DNA of 64,000 bases from Hellea sp039977295 (GTDB taxonomy: Bacteria > Pseudomonadota > Alphaproteobacteria > Caulobacterales > Maricaulaceae), in assembly GCA_039977295.1 (NCBI GenBank), contig JBDWDN010000003.1, positions 62,001-126,000 on the forward strand, given 5' to 3'. The translations under genes were made by a program, and so were the position numbers. Below the pieces are notes generated by a model. It saw nothing but the letters and a program-made list of their open reading frames with translations, was not told where the DNA came from and ran no database searches. This document shows, piece by piece, positions 45,324-53,036 of the stretch (position 1 is its first letter; every line of letters starts with the position of its first letter).

Positions 45324-46193
45324 ATGAAAAAACTCCGTAAAGCCGTGTTACCCGTTGCCGGATTTGGCACGCGCGTATTGCCCGCAACAAAGACAATCCC
45401 CAAAGAGATGCTTCCCATTGTGGACCGCCCCGCCCTGCAATATGTGGTGGACGAAGCCATTGAAGCGGGCATTGAGCATTTTGTTTTTGTTACGGGCCGC
45501 AATAAAGGCGCTATCGAAGACTATTTTGACCGCGCTTATGAGTTAGAATATTCCCTCAAATCCAAAGGTAAAACCGAGATTTACGAAGCCTTAGACCGCG
45601 ACACGCCCAAAGCTGGCACCATGTCATTTGTCCGTCAACAGAGCGCTCTGGGCTTAGGGCATGCAATTTGGTGCGCCCGCGACGTGATAGGCGAAGAACC
45701 CTTCGCCATTTTACTGCCTGATGTTCTGGTGAAATCGAAAACCTCTTGCCTCGCGCAAATGGTCGAAGCCTATAATAAGGTTGGCGGAAATATTATTGCC
45801 GTGGACGCCGTCCCCGAAGACCGCGTGTCGAGTTACGGCGTCATCGCGCCAAAGTCACGTGATGGGAAGCTGATTGAAATGTCAGGCATGGTCGAGAAGC
45901 CGCCCGTGGATGAAGCCCCCTCAAACCTAAAGATCACGGGGCGTTATATTCTACAGCCCGAAATCATGGACATCTTAAAAACCCAAGAGGCTGGCGCAGG
46001 CGGAGAGATACAGCTCACGGACGCCATGGCCACCCTGATGACCCAGCAAAGTTTTCACGCCTATGAATATGACGGCGAAGATTACGATTGCGGCAGTAAG
46101 ATTGGCTATTTCGAAGCGGTACTCGCCTATGCACGTGACCATGCAGAAATCGGCGAAGAGGCCCGAGAGATGATTAAACGGTTTGGGGTATAG
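45324..46193 (+). CDS. galU: UTP-glucose-1-phosphate uridylyltransferase
   Basis: Forms UDP-glucose from UTP and glucose 1-phosphate. 289 residues with the nucleotidyltransferase signature AGFGTRVLPATKTIPKEMLP, VDRPALQYVVDEAIEAG, the EDYFDRAYELE helix, ILLPDVLV, VEKP and a C-terminal GSKIGYFEAVLAY. Supplies ugd and, through it, the UDP-glucuronate/galacturonate branch. Short upstream stem ATCCC...GGGAT lies next to the start region. Confidence 0.97.
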   Translation: MKKLRKAVLPVAGFGTRVLPATKTIPKEMLPIVDRPALQYVVDEAIEAGIEHFVFVTGRNKGAIEDYFDRAYELEYSLKSKGKTEIYEALDRDTPKAGTMSFVRQQSALGLGHAIWCARDVIGEEPFAILLPDVLVKSKTSCLAQMVEAYNKVGGNIIAVDAVPEDRVSSYGVIAPKSRDGKLIEMSGMVEKPPVDEAPSNLKITGRYILQPEIMDILKTQEAGAGGEIQLTDAMATLMTQQSFHAYEYDGEDYDCGSKIGYFEAVLAYARDHAEIGEEAREMIKRFGV

Positions 46194-46197
46194 CGCC

Positions 46198-46518
46198 GTG
46201 GATGAGAAGGCAAAAACCGCCCTTGCCAAAATTAAATCACTTCACGGAACGCCAGAAGATGAATTTGGCACCACATTATTTGTGTCTCACCATTTAGAGG
46301 AAATTAGCAAAGCCGATTGGTTGAAAGTTTTAAAGACGGAAACCCCAACATCAGAACAAATATTAGACGCTTTAATATTAATTGGCGCGTGGAGTTCTTC
46401 TGATGATGACGTTATCGACACCTATGATTTCAGCTTACCTGATAATTTAACGAATTATCCCTTATCTGCGTGTTTTTCAGAGGATGATAAAAACATTGAA
46501 GTCTCAATGGAAAGCTGA
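46198..46518 (+). CDS. DUF2004-like small protein
   Basis: About 106 residues from GTG 46198, five bases after the galU stop. Acidic; contains a central FVSHHLEEISKADWLKVL helix and a C-terminal DFSLPDNLTNYPLSACFSED followed by EVSMES. This end resembles the DUF2004 pattern (D-F-S-L...T-x-Y...D...I-S-M-E-S). No function known for that family. Assignment is from memory of the pattern and tentative; the reading frame itself looks real because of its spacing to galU and codon use. Confidence 0.55.
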   Translation: MDEKAKTALAKIKSLHGTPEDEFGTTLFVSHHLEEISKADWLKVLKTETPTSEQILDALILIGAWSSSDDDVIDTYDFSLPDNLTNYPLSACFSEDDKNIEVSMES

Positions 46519-46528
46519 GGAAATACGG

Positions 46529-46575
46529 ACGTAACCCACCAAGCCTGAGGACCGTTTTTGAACGGTGGATTACGT
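46529..46575. repeat. Short inverted repeat after the galU cluster
   Basis: ACGTAACCCACC (46529-46540) and GGTGGATTACGT (46564-46575) are inverted with one mismatch. An inner ACCGTT-TTTG-AACGGT stem overlaps the second arm. It lies between a plus-strand gene and a converging epimerase gene. It may act as a terminator, although there is no T-run, and resembles small dispersed GTAACCCACC-type repeats. Confidence 0.45.
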
Positions 46576-46623
46576 CAAAGTTTCTTTGGAAACCTTATCC
46601 AATCCACCCTACAATTTCCTGCT

Positions 46624-47589
46624 TTATGGCGCGTCTTTAGCCGCCCGATACCACTCCACGAAATGCTTCACGCCCTCTCTCAAATCCGTCTTGGGATTAA
46701 ATCCAAAGTCCCTTTCTGCGGCGCTGACATCGGCGAAGGTATTGCTGACATCGCCTTTTTGTTTGCCCAGAATTATTTTCTCAGCCTGCTGCCCGCAAGC
46801 CGCTTCGACAGCGTCAACGAGCTGCATTAGCGTGTTGGGTTTTGAATTACCGAGATTGTAAATCTCATGTCCAGATTTTGGCGGTGATTGTAAAATAGTC
46901 GGAAGGACATTCACGATATCGTCTACATAGGTAAAATCGCGGCGCATCTCATCAGGCGCGAAAAGCGTGATAGGCTCGCCTTTAAATATCTTATCCGTAA
47001 AGATATAATAGGCCATGTCGGGACGCCCCCAAGGGCCGTAAACTGTGAAGAAACGCAGCCCGGTTTGCGCGATGCCGTAAAGCCGTTGATAGCTTTCCGC
47101 CAGCATTTCCCCGCCAAGTTTTGTCGCCGCATAAAGCGAGGCGGGAGATCGCACCTTATCGGTTTCGCGAAAGGGCCCGTCTTCTCGGTCACCGTAAACT
47201 GAGGAGGACGATGCATAGGCAATATGTTCAACGCTGCCGCTATGCCGCGCAAATTCCAAAATGTTTAAATGGCCAAGCACATTGGCCTGAACATAGGCCC
47301 GCGGATTATCAAGAGAATAGCGGACGCCCGCTTGGGCTGCGAGATGAAGGATATGCGTAATCCCCTTGCCTTGCGCAGCCGCGTCCAAAGCCTCATGATC
47401 TGAGATATCAAGGGTGTGAAATTCAAAACCCTCATGTTTTCGGAGTTCATTGAGCCTCGCCTCTTTTAAAGACACATCATAATACTCATTGAGATTGTCG
47501 ACACCAATGACGTTATGACCTTGAGACAGGAGCCTGTTTGCCGCATGGAAGCCAATAAATCCTGCCGCGCCTGTTAAGAGAATAATCAT
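46624..47589 (-). CDS. UDP-glucuronate 4-epimerase-like NAD-dependent epimerase
   Basis: A 321-residue short-chain dehydrogenase of the extended type. NAD motif GAAGFIG at 7-13, the family phrase GVDNLNEYYDVSLKEARL, HLAAQAGVRYSL, catalytic Ser in ASSSSVYGD and YxxxK in SLYAATKLGG, RFFTVYGPWGRPDMAYY. These are the marks of UDP-glucuronate 4-epimerase (LspL/CapI type), which makes UDP-galacturonate. With ugd and galU nearby the pathway is complete from glucose 1-phosphate. Opposite strand to both neighbours. Confidence 0.9.
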   Translation of the reverse strand: MIILLTGAAGFIGFHAANRLLSQGHNVIGVDNLNEYYDVSLKEARLNELRKHEGFEFHTLDISDHEALDAAAQGKGITHILHLAAQAGVRYSLDNPRAYVQANVLGHLNILEFARHSGSVEHIAYASSSSVYGDREDGPFRETDKVRSPASLYAATKLGGEMLAESYQRLYGIAQTGLRFFTVYGPWGRPDMAYYIFTDKIFKGEPITLFAPDEMRRDFTYVDDIVNVLPTILQSPPKSGHEIYNLGNSKPNTLMQLVDAVEAACGQQAEKIILGKQKGDVSNTFADVSAAERDFGFNPKTDLREGVKHFVEWYRAAKDAP

Positions 47590-47635
47590 GGCCTTCCCTT
47601 ATACACTCACGCGCCAAGGAGCAAAGGTTTAGACG

Positions 47636-48772
47636 ATGACGGCAGCCCAAGAACATAGCGGGACCAAGAGCGCAGCACTACAAAACAGTGCCGAGCGGAT
47701 GCGCGGCTGGGTCATTGACCGCGCGCTCCCGCTTTGGGCTGACCGTGCGCAACATGCCAGTGGACGCTGGGTCGAACATCTACATCTGGACGGCACCCCC
47801 GACCTGACGGCAGATTTACGCTGGCGTGTCCTTGCGCGGCAAATTTATGTCTATGCCGAAGCTACGCGGTGGAATTGGTTTAAGGGCGAAGATATTGCCC
47901 GCCAGACTTATGAGCATATGCGCGAGACAGGCTATGTTCAGCGGGTCGATGCAGACGGCAAAGTCACTGAGCGCCGCCGTGATTTATATGACCACGCCTT
48001 CTTTTTGCTCGCGAGCATCAGCCTTTACCGTCTTACGCATGAACAGAAATATATGACTGCTATCGATGAAATTTGCGTCTCGCTTGATACGGAATTTAAG
48101 CACCCTAGCGGCGGATGGCGCGAGACGCCGCGCGGCGCCCTCCCCCGCCGCCAAAATCCGCATATGCATCTATTGGAGGCCTTCCTTTATTTATATAATG
48201 AGACGCGCGATCCAAAACACCTCGCCTATGCCACAGAAATTATTGGTCTCTTCAAGGATCACTTTTTTGATAAAAAACACCACACGATACGAGAGTTTTT
48301 TAACGAGGATTGGAGCTATGTGTCTGGCGAGCAAGGCACGGCGGCTGAGCCCGGTCATGCCATGGAATGGATATGGCTGCTCTTTCGCTATGAATTTAGC
48401 TCTGGGCGCGACACAAAATTCTACAGAGACGCGCTTTATGCGAGAGCTCTAAAAGCCCGCGGCTATTTCCTCAATGATGAAGAAGACGTCAGCGGCGAGA
48501 TACGCCGCGAAACACGGCGTCTCTGGGTTCAGACAGAGGTTATTAAAGCGCATCTAACAATGGCCGAAAATAATGTTCCGGGCAGCGCCGATATGGCCGC
48601 AGCCTTTATTGACGGGCTTTTTGAGACTTACTTAAAAGTCGATGGAACCTGGTGTGACCAAACCAATGCCTGCGGCGGTCAAATTGCTAAGACCATTCCC
48701 GTCAGCACATTTTATCATATTGCTTGTATGGCCTTTGAAGCCGAACGCGTGTCAGGACTTGGCAGACTTTAG
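47636..48772 (+). CDS. AGE-family sugar epimerase/isomerase
   Basis: A 378-residue (alpha/alpha)6-barrel protein of the N-acylglucosamine 2-epimerase family. Typical phrases are RRDLYDHAFFLLA, NPHMHLLEAFLYLY, EPGHAMEWIWLL and the final helix near TFYHIACMAFEAER. Members act on GlcNAc, mannose, mannose-6-phosphate or cellobiose; the substrate here cannot be deduced. AAGGAG ten or so bases before ATG 47636 supports the start. It diverges from the UDP-GlcA epimerase and probably belongs to the same surface-sugar theme. Confidence 0.88.
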   Translation: MTAAQEHSGTKSAALQNSAERMRGWVIDRALPLWADRAQHASGRWVEHLHLDGTPDLTADLRWRVLARQIYVYAEATRWNWFKGEDIARQTYEHMRETGYVQRVDADGKVTERRRDLYDHAFFLLASISLYRLTHEQKYMTAIDEICVSLDTEFKHPSGGWRETPRGALPRRQNPHMHLLEAFLYLYNETRDPKHLAYATEIIGLFKDHFFDKKHHTIREFFNEDWSYVSGEQGTAAEPGHAMEWIWLLFRYEFSSGRDTKFYRDALYARALKARGYFLNDEEDVSGEIRRETRRLWVQTEVIKAHLTMAENNVPGSADMAAAFIDGLFETYLKVDGTWCDQTNACGGQIAKTIPVSTFYHIACMAFEAERVSGLGRL

Positions 48773-48781
48773 AAAGCTCAA

Positions 48782-49393
48782 TTAGGCCCCAGGGCAGTCC
48801 CTGGACGCACTTGCTGGCTTGGACAGAACGTCGATTTTCATGAAAGCCACATCCATGGTTTTTTGCTCGCCTTGATCGCCGGGCCAGACGCCCATATAAT
48901 CCAAATCCGGATCACCATTGGGCGGCTTAGGCGCGAAATCGAGCGTGAAATCTTGCCAATCCTGCGTTAGGCGGCGGCGCTGCCACCGGCTATCGCCTGC
49001 CCCCGCAGTAAAATACCCCATATCAAAGGCCTCTAAAGGCGCTTTGCGTCCCTGACGAGCGCGAACTGTTACGCGGATTTGTTGCCCCGCAAAGGCACGC
49101 TCGTAATCTGGGCCAAGCGCCGCGAAAACACCCGCCGAAGCCGGCGCATCTTTACGCGGAATTTGCGTCATCGTCACAATATGAGCAGGATCGGTCGGCG
49201 TCGCGCCGACATATTCATAAGATGTGCCAGGGGATGCCGTTAAACTGACGAGGTCTTCGCCCTGCGTCACAAATCCATTTTGCCAGATGCAGGCATCAGA
49301 TAATTTGGTTACAGTCGAGCGCGATAGCGCAAACCAAATCATAGCCGCAATCAGGGCTAAGGCGATAGGATAGAAAATACGGTCTTTTAACAT
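48782..49393 (-). CDS. Membrane-anchored protein of unknown function
   Basis: 203 residues from ATG 49393 (MLKDRIFYP). One N-terminal transmembrane helix (about residues 6-23, FYPIALALIAAMIWFAL) anchors a beta-rich, Trp-containing extracytoplasmic domain (WQRRRLTQDWQDFTLDF; DYMGVWPGDQGEQ). The shape recalls carbohydrate-binding jelly-roll modules that follow sugar enzymes, but I cannot place it in a family. It converges on the AGE-family gene with only nine bases between stops. Confidence 0.7.
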   Translation of the reverse strand: MLKDRIFYPIALALIAAMIWFALSRSTVTKLSDACIWQNGFVTQGEDLVSLTASPGTSYEYVGATPTDPAHIVTMTQIPRKDAPASAGVFAALGPDYERAFAGQQIRVTVRARQGRKAPLEAFDMGYFTAGAGDSRWQRRRLTQDWQDFTLDFAPKPPNGDPDLDYMGVWPGDQGEQKTMDVAFMKIDVLSKPASASRDCPGA

Positions 49394-49488
49394 AGGCCCT
49401 CTTAACGGCGATAAGCGCAACTGTGAAGATAAGTTTACGAGCGCTCGCGGACTATTTATAGTTAATCAATCGTAAAGTGGAGTTTATC

Positions 49489-50133
49489 ATGAAACGCGTA
49501 ATCTTGCCCCTTAGTTTATCAATAGGGTTTTTGGCCGTTAGCGGCATGGCCCTTGCTCATCCCCATGAAGATGTCGCCAAGACCGAAAAACCCAAAACGG
49601 ATTGGACATGGCCGTATTTTGGTAAGAAAGCCGAAGGGCCTAAATCTGTCGATACTGATAAAACCATGTCGGGATCAGAATTTGCAGACCGCCTTGAATC
49701 GCGCTTTGAGAAACATTCTGAAAAACTTGAACGCGCTCTAAAAGAGGCTGAGAACAAGAACGATTTTATGAAAGGCGATCGCGAAATTAAAAGCGGGGAG
49801 GATTTGCGAGAAGCGGCCCGCGCTATTGAAGATGTCATTTCAGAATCGGGCTTGATATCGGGATTGGCAGATATGATGCTCGAGCTCGCAGAAGATTTTG
49901 ATGTTGAGACGACAGATGGCGGCGTATCGCTAAAATTTGACGGCGAGAGAATTGGCCGCGTCAAGGTCAAGCGCGACAAACATACAGAGAGCGCTTTTGA
50001 CGTCGAAGGCTTTGGCCGCAATATGACCGTCGAAAAAGAAGTCATTAAGCGCAACGGCAAAACCAAAACGCGCATTGTCATAGAAGTCGACGGCGATGAA
50101 GAATTTGATATCGACTTTAAGCCGAAAAATTAG
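49489..50133 (+). CDS. Periplasmic highly charged protein of unknown function
   Basis: 214 residues from ATG 49489, preceded by GGAG and beginning a signal peptide (MKRVILPLSLSIGFLAVSGMALAH). The mature protein is rich in Lys/Glu/Asp, with a helical middle (DRLESRFEKHSEKLERALKEAENKND) and a C-terminal half of beta-type sequence (VSLKFDGERIGRVKVKRDKH). No motif was recognised. It converges with the Hsp70-like gene, one base between stops. TTAA-N7-TAAA just upstream is a poor CtrA-like site and is not claimed. Confidence 0.7.
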   Translation: MKRVILPLSLSIGFLAVSGMALAHPHEDVAKTEKPKTDWTWPYFGKKAEGPKSVDTDKTMSGSEFADRLESRFEKHSEKLERALKEAENKNDFMKGDREIKSGEDLREAARAIEDVISESGLISGLADMMLELAEDFDVETTDGGVSLKFDGERIGRVKVKRDKHTESAFDVEGFGRNMTVEKEVIKRNGKTKTRIVIEVDGDEEFDIDFKPKN

Positions 50134-50134
50134 G

Positions 50135-52045
50135 CTAAATCAAAAACAACATGGCGCGGTCATCAGCGCGTTCCGTGAGCGCGGTTCTGAGCGTTTCGGT
50201 GAGCTCGCCTGTAAACCTCTCGGCCGCCGCAACTTCCCAGGCCTCAGTGACAACCTGAATAAGCTCTGGGCGCTGTTTTGCGGCGGCGCGCTTGATGCGA
50301 CCATCGGTCATAATCTGCCGCGCGAGCCTTGGGACATTCGCGCCTTTAAACCGCCCTTCCAAAGCTTTGCGGCCATAGATGAAGCTCCCGCCAGCAACAA
50401 CGCCCCCGACCACGAGACCAATGGGGTTTAGAAGTAACGGCGCAAATAAATTCGCCTTTGCCAGCAAGGCAGAAATAATCAATGCGGTTAACGTCGTTCC
50501 CATCAGAGCCGTATCAGATTCCATCGTATTCACCTTAGGCGCAGAGACGGCGAGGTCTTCGAGATGACGGCTAATATGCTGACTATCATCAAGTGAGAGC
50601 ACCATCGCCGGAAGGCCATGATCACGGCAGAGCGGATCGGTTTCGCGTTCAATATCGCGCTGTAATTGCGCGAACCAATCATCAATGACCGGCTTTAAAA
50701 CGGCTGTTGCGCTTTCGCTTTGCAGCCAGCTTTTAACACGTCCAGATAATTCACCCTCAACATCTTCAAGGCTTTTTATCTTGCCTGATCGCCAATCTTG
50801 AAAAACAGGGACAATGCAATTTGCCGCCATCGCGTCAACTAATACGGGCGCTAACTTAGTGCCTAAGGCCGTGCTGGCCTTTCGGGCCTTGGAATAGACG
50901 GCGCCGTCATTTGCGAGCATCTCGGCCACGGATGTTTTAAAGCTCGCATGCAGGAATTCAAATCGTCCGAGCCACGCCAATCCGCGCGCAATCGCAAATT
51001 CGGGTTCAGAGCCGCGCACGACTTTGGCTTTCGGGAATACCTTTTGCGTGGCCGGTAGCACTAAAGGCAGCCTCGACGCGCCGCCCGTCAATAGGACAGT
51101 ATCGGGCGCGCGGCCGCCTAAATTTTCGATTGTCTCGCGCAAAGCAAAATCAAAGGCCGTCTGCCAACTATAATTATTTAGGCTCTCAAGCGGCGTTTCT
51201 AAAACCGCTTTGGCATCTTTTTTATCAATACGGATTTCAAATAAGACGCCGCCATCAACAGGCAGGCGTTTGATCATCTCAACAGGAATGTCCTGGCCCG
51301 TGAAATATTGTTCTTTCGCGAGGCGGCACCAATATTCCATGATGGGCTGATAATGCGGATAGCGTTTAATCAATTTCTCGATTTGCTTGCGCGATTTTTG
51401 CCGCGCGAGATTAATTTTAAATATCTCCGTATCTAAGAGTCCAGAGCCCAAAATATTATGCCCAACATCTTCGGCGTCCATATCGCGGCAATAGGTAAAG
51501 TCAGTCGTCGAGGACCCAATATCAACAATGAGAACCGAAGAGCGCGCATCCTCAATGGAAAGATAACCTTGCTCTAAGGCAGTCATTAGAGCCGCGCGCG
51601 ATTCGGGCACAATGCGGACTGTTTTTAGACCTGCGCCTTCAAAGAGTTTTTGATAGTCAGCGCGGGTTGCGTCGCTCCACCCTGATGGACAGCCGACAAT
51701 AAATCGGCTCTCTTTTGCCCCGCGAATAATGCCGTCAGCGGCGAGGCCGCCAATAAGGGCTTTAGTAAATAATTGTGTCGGCGCTTTGATCTCAGCGCGG
51801 CTAAGCTCGCGTCCTTTAAACTTGACCCAAATTTCAGGGTTCTTGCCCATAAATGACAAGTTTACGGCATCCGCGCCAATTTTTACGCCGTCCTTTGTCT
51901 TGGCAACAGCCGTGACAAAGCTTCGCTCTCCGCGATATTCAAGGATTTCAGGCTCGCGAATCGTCGCGCCAAAAGCTCGCCCAAGGGCCGTTTCGCCGTG
52001 ACCAAGATCAAAGCCGATAAATTCATCTGAAGACGTTTTATTCAC
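50135..52045 (-). CDS. Hsp70-like ATPase fused to a membrane-associated C-terminal region
   Basis: 636 residues. The N-terminal two-thirds is an actin/Hsp70-type ATPase with phosphate-1 loop GFDLGHGETALGRAF, phosphate-2 VLIVDIGSSTTDFTY and the adenosine motif TVLLTGGASRLPLV. The canonical DnaK substrate-binding domain is missing. Instead, helical sequence leads to a hydrophobic stretch near residues 520-565 (LTALIISALLAKANLF and LLNPIGLVVGGVVAGGSFIYG), then a basic helical tail (RLARQIMTDGRIKRAAAKQR). The hydrophobic hairpin resembles the paddle of bacterial dynamin-like proteins, but no GTPase domain is present. A partner membrane gene lies 30 bp upstream. Function unknown. Confidence 0.8.
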   Translation of the reverse strand: MNKTSSDEFIGFDLGHGETALGRAFGATIREPEILEYRGERSFVTAVAKTKDGVKIGADAVNLSFMGKNPEIWVKFKGRELSRAEIKAPTQLFTKALIGGLAADGIIRGAKESRFIVGCPSGWSDATRADYQKLFEGAGLKTVRIVPESRAALMTALEQGYLSIEDARSSVLIVDIGSSTTDFTYCRDMDAEDVGHNILGSGLLDTEIFKINLARQKSRKQIEKLIKRYPHYQPIMEYWCRLAKEQYFTGQDIPVEMIKRLPVDGGVLFEIRIDKKDAKAVLETPLESLNNYSWQTAFDFALRETIENLGGRAPDTVLLTGGASRLPLVLPATQKVFPKAKVVRGSEPEFAIARGLAWLGRFEFLHASFKTSVAEMLANDGAVYSKARKASTALGTKLAPVLVDAMAANCIVPVFQDWRSGKIKSLEDVEGELSGRVKSWLQSESATAVLKPVIDDWFAQLQRDIERETDPLCRDHGLPAMVLSLDDSQHISRHLEDLAVSAPKVNTMESDTALMGTTLTALIISALLAKANLFAPLLLNPIGLVVGGVVAGGSFIYGRKALEGRFKGANVPRLARQIMTDGRIKRAAAKQRPELIQVVTEAWEVAAAERFTGELTETLRTALTERADDRAMLFLI

Positions 52046-52075
52046 GTGCAGCTCTCATATGTTCAACGCTCACAT

Positions 52076-52966
52076 TCATGATTCACTTTGCCAAACAGTG
52101 CCCCGCCTTAAGACCCTGCCCTCCGACACCAAAGCCGGCGCCGCCATTTTCGTTTCAGTCTCCCCGATTGCAGGGAGAATATCGAACATGTCTTTTGTTT
52201 TTTTCGAATAGGTAATGAGCTCTATACCCTCGCCCGCAAGAACAGATTTCATTTCTTGGTTGATAAGGGTCAGCGCGAAATCGCCATCCCCCGCTTCTTG
52301 CGCCTCGAGCAAACTTTGCAGCATGCCGGTCAAGCGCGGATTGTCTCGCCAATGAGTCTGCGTTTCGGGCTCTGCGAGACGCAAAAGAATATGATCGGCT
52401 GTCTTTAAGGCTTCGACCAATTGCGTAATAAAACCGTGAGCGTCCGCGCGAATAAAGGCTTCTGCCTCCATGCGGCGGCCCGATAGATCTTCGAGCGCGA
52501 TTTGCTTTTTACGAAACGGGATTTTATCCAGCAAATGGCCCCAATCCTTAGGATCAAAAAACCTAAATGCCGCTAACACACCCGACGCCAAAATAACTGT
52601 CATTGAGCCTTGGACGAGCCCCGCAACGGCAAACACCCCCGCCGCGCCGTAAAATAATCCGCGCCCTGCCCATTCCCGTTTGGGCCGCGCCGCGCGTTCT
52701 GACCAGACAACATCGGCCCCCGTTGCGCGGTCTAAAATGCCCGCCCCTGCTTTGACCATTTCAAGAAGCCATAAGCCTGATTTTTGTAAGTGAGGGTCGC
52801 TGACTTCATGGGTAAAAGCCGTGCCTGCGCGGTCAAGCGCTCGCCGCGCTTCGCCGACCACTTGCGCCGCCGATAATTCAGGCGTCAATACGCTTTGCAA
52901 AGCTTTGCGCTCAGGCTCAAAGGCCCGCGCCAAACTTGGCACCACGGATGGAAGGGTGTCACTCAT
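52076..52966 (-). CDS. Membrane protein paired with the Hsp70-like ATPase
   Basis: 296 residues, unknown family. Soluble N-terminal region (about 1-100), two closely spaced hydrophobic segments (about 105-140, GLFYGAAGVFAVAGL and MTVILASGVLAAF), then a long soluble helical C-terminus (EDLSGRRMEAEAFIRADAHG; LTGMLQSLLEAQEAG). A conserved-looking end (SYSK-KTKDMFDILPAIGE, broken here for brevity) could contact the ATPase. Same strand and 30 bp before the Hsp70-like gene, so they form a two-gene operon. Its role is likely as a partner or regulator, by context only. Confidence 0.65.
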   Translation of the reverse strand: MSDTLPSVVPSLARAFEPERKALQSVLTPELSAAQVVGEARRALDRAGTAFTHEVSDPHLQKSGLWLLEMVKAGAGILDRATGADVVWSERAARPKREWAGRGLFYGAAGVFAVAGLVQGSMTVILASGVLAAFRFFDPKDWGHLLDKIPFRKKQIALEDLSGRRMEAEAFIRADAHGFITQLVEALKTADHILLRLAEPETQTHWRDNPRLTGMLQSLLEAQEAGDGDFALTLINQEMKSVLAGEGIELITYSKKTKDMFDILPAIGETETKMAAPALVSEGRVLRRGTVWQSES

Positions 52967-53036
52967 AGCTTAGATGTCGTGTGGACGCCGCCAAGAGTCA
53001 AGGAGACGCCCTATTTAAGCGCAGCATTTAAGATCA

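Noticed and set aside
49462..49478. TTAA-N7-TAAA before the charged periplasmic protein
   Set aside because: Only one half-site fits the CtrA consensus; common by chance in AT-rich sequence.
49557..50081. A 174-codon open frame on the minus strand
   Set aside because: Ser-rich antisense shadow of the exported charged protein, which has a signal peptide and Shine-Dalgarno.
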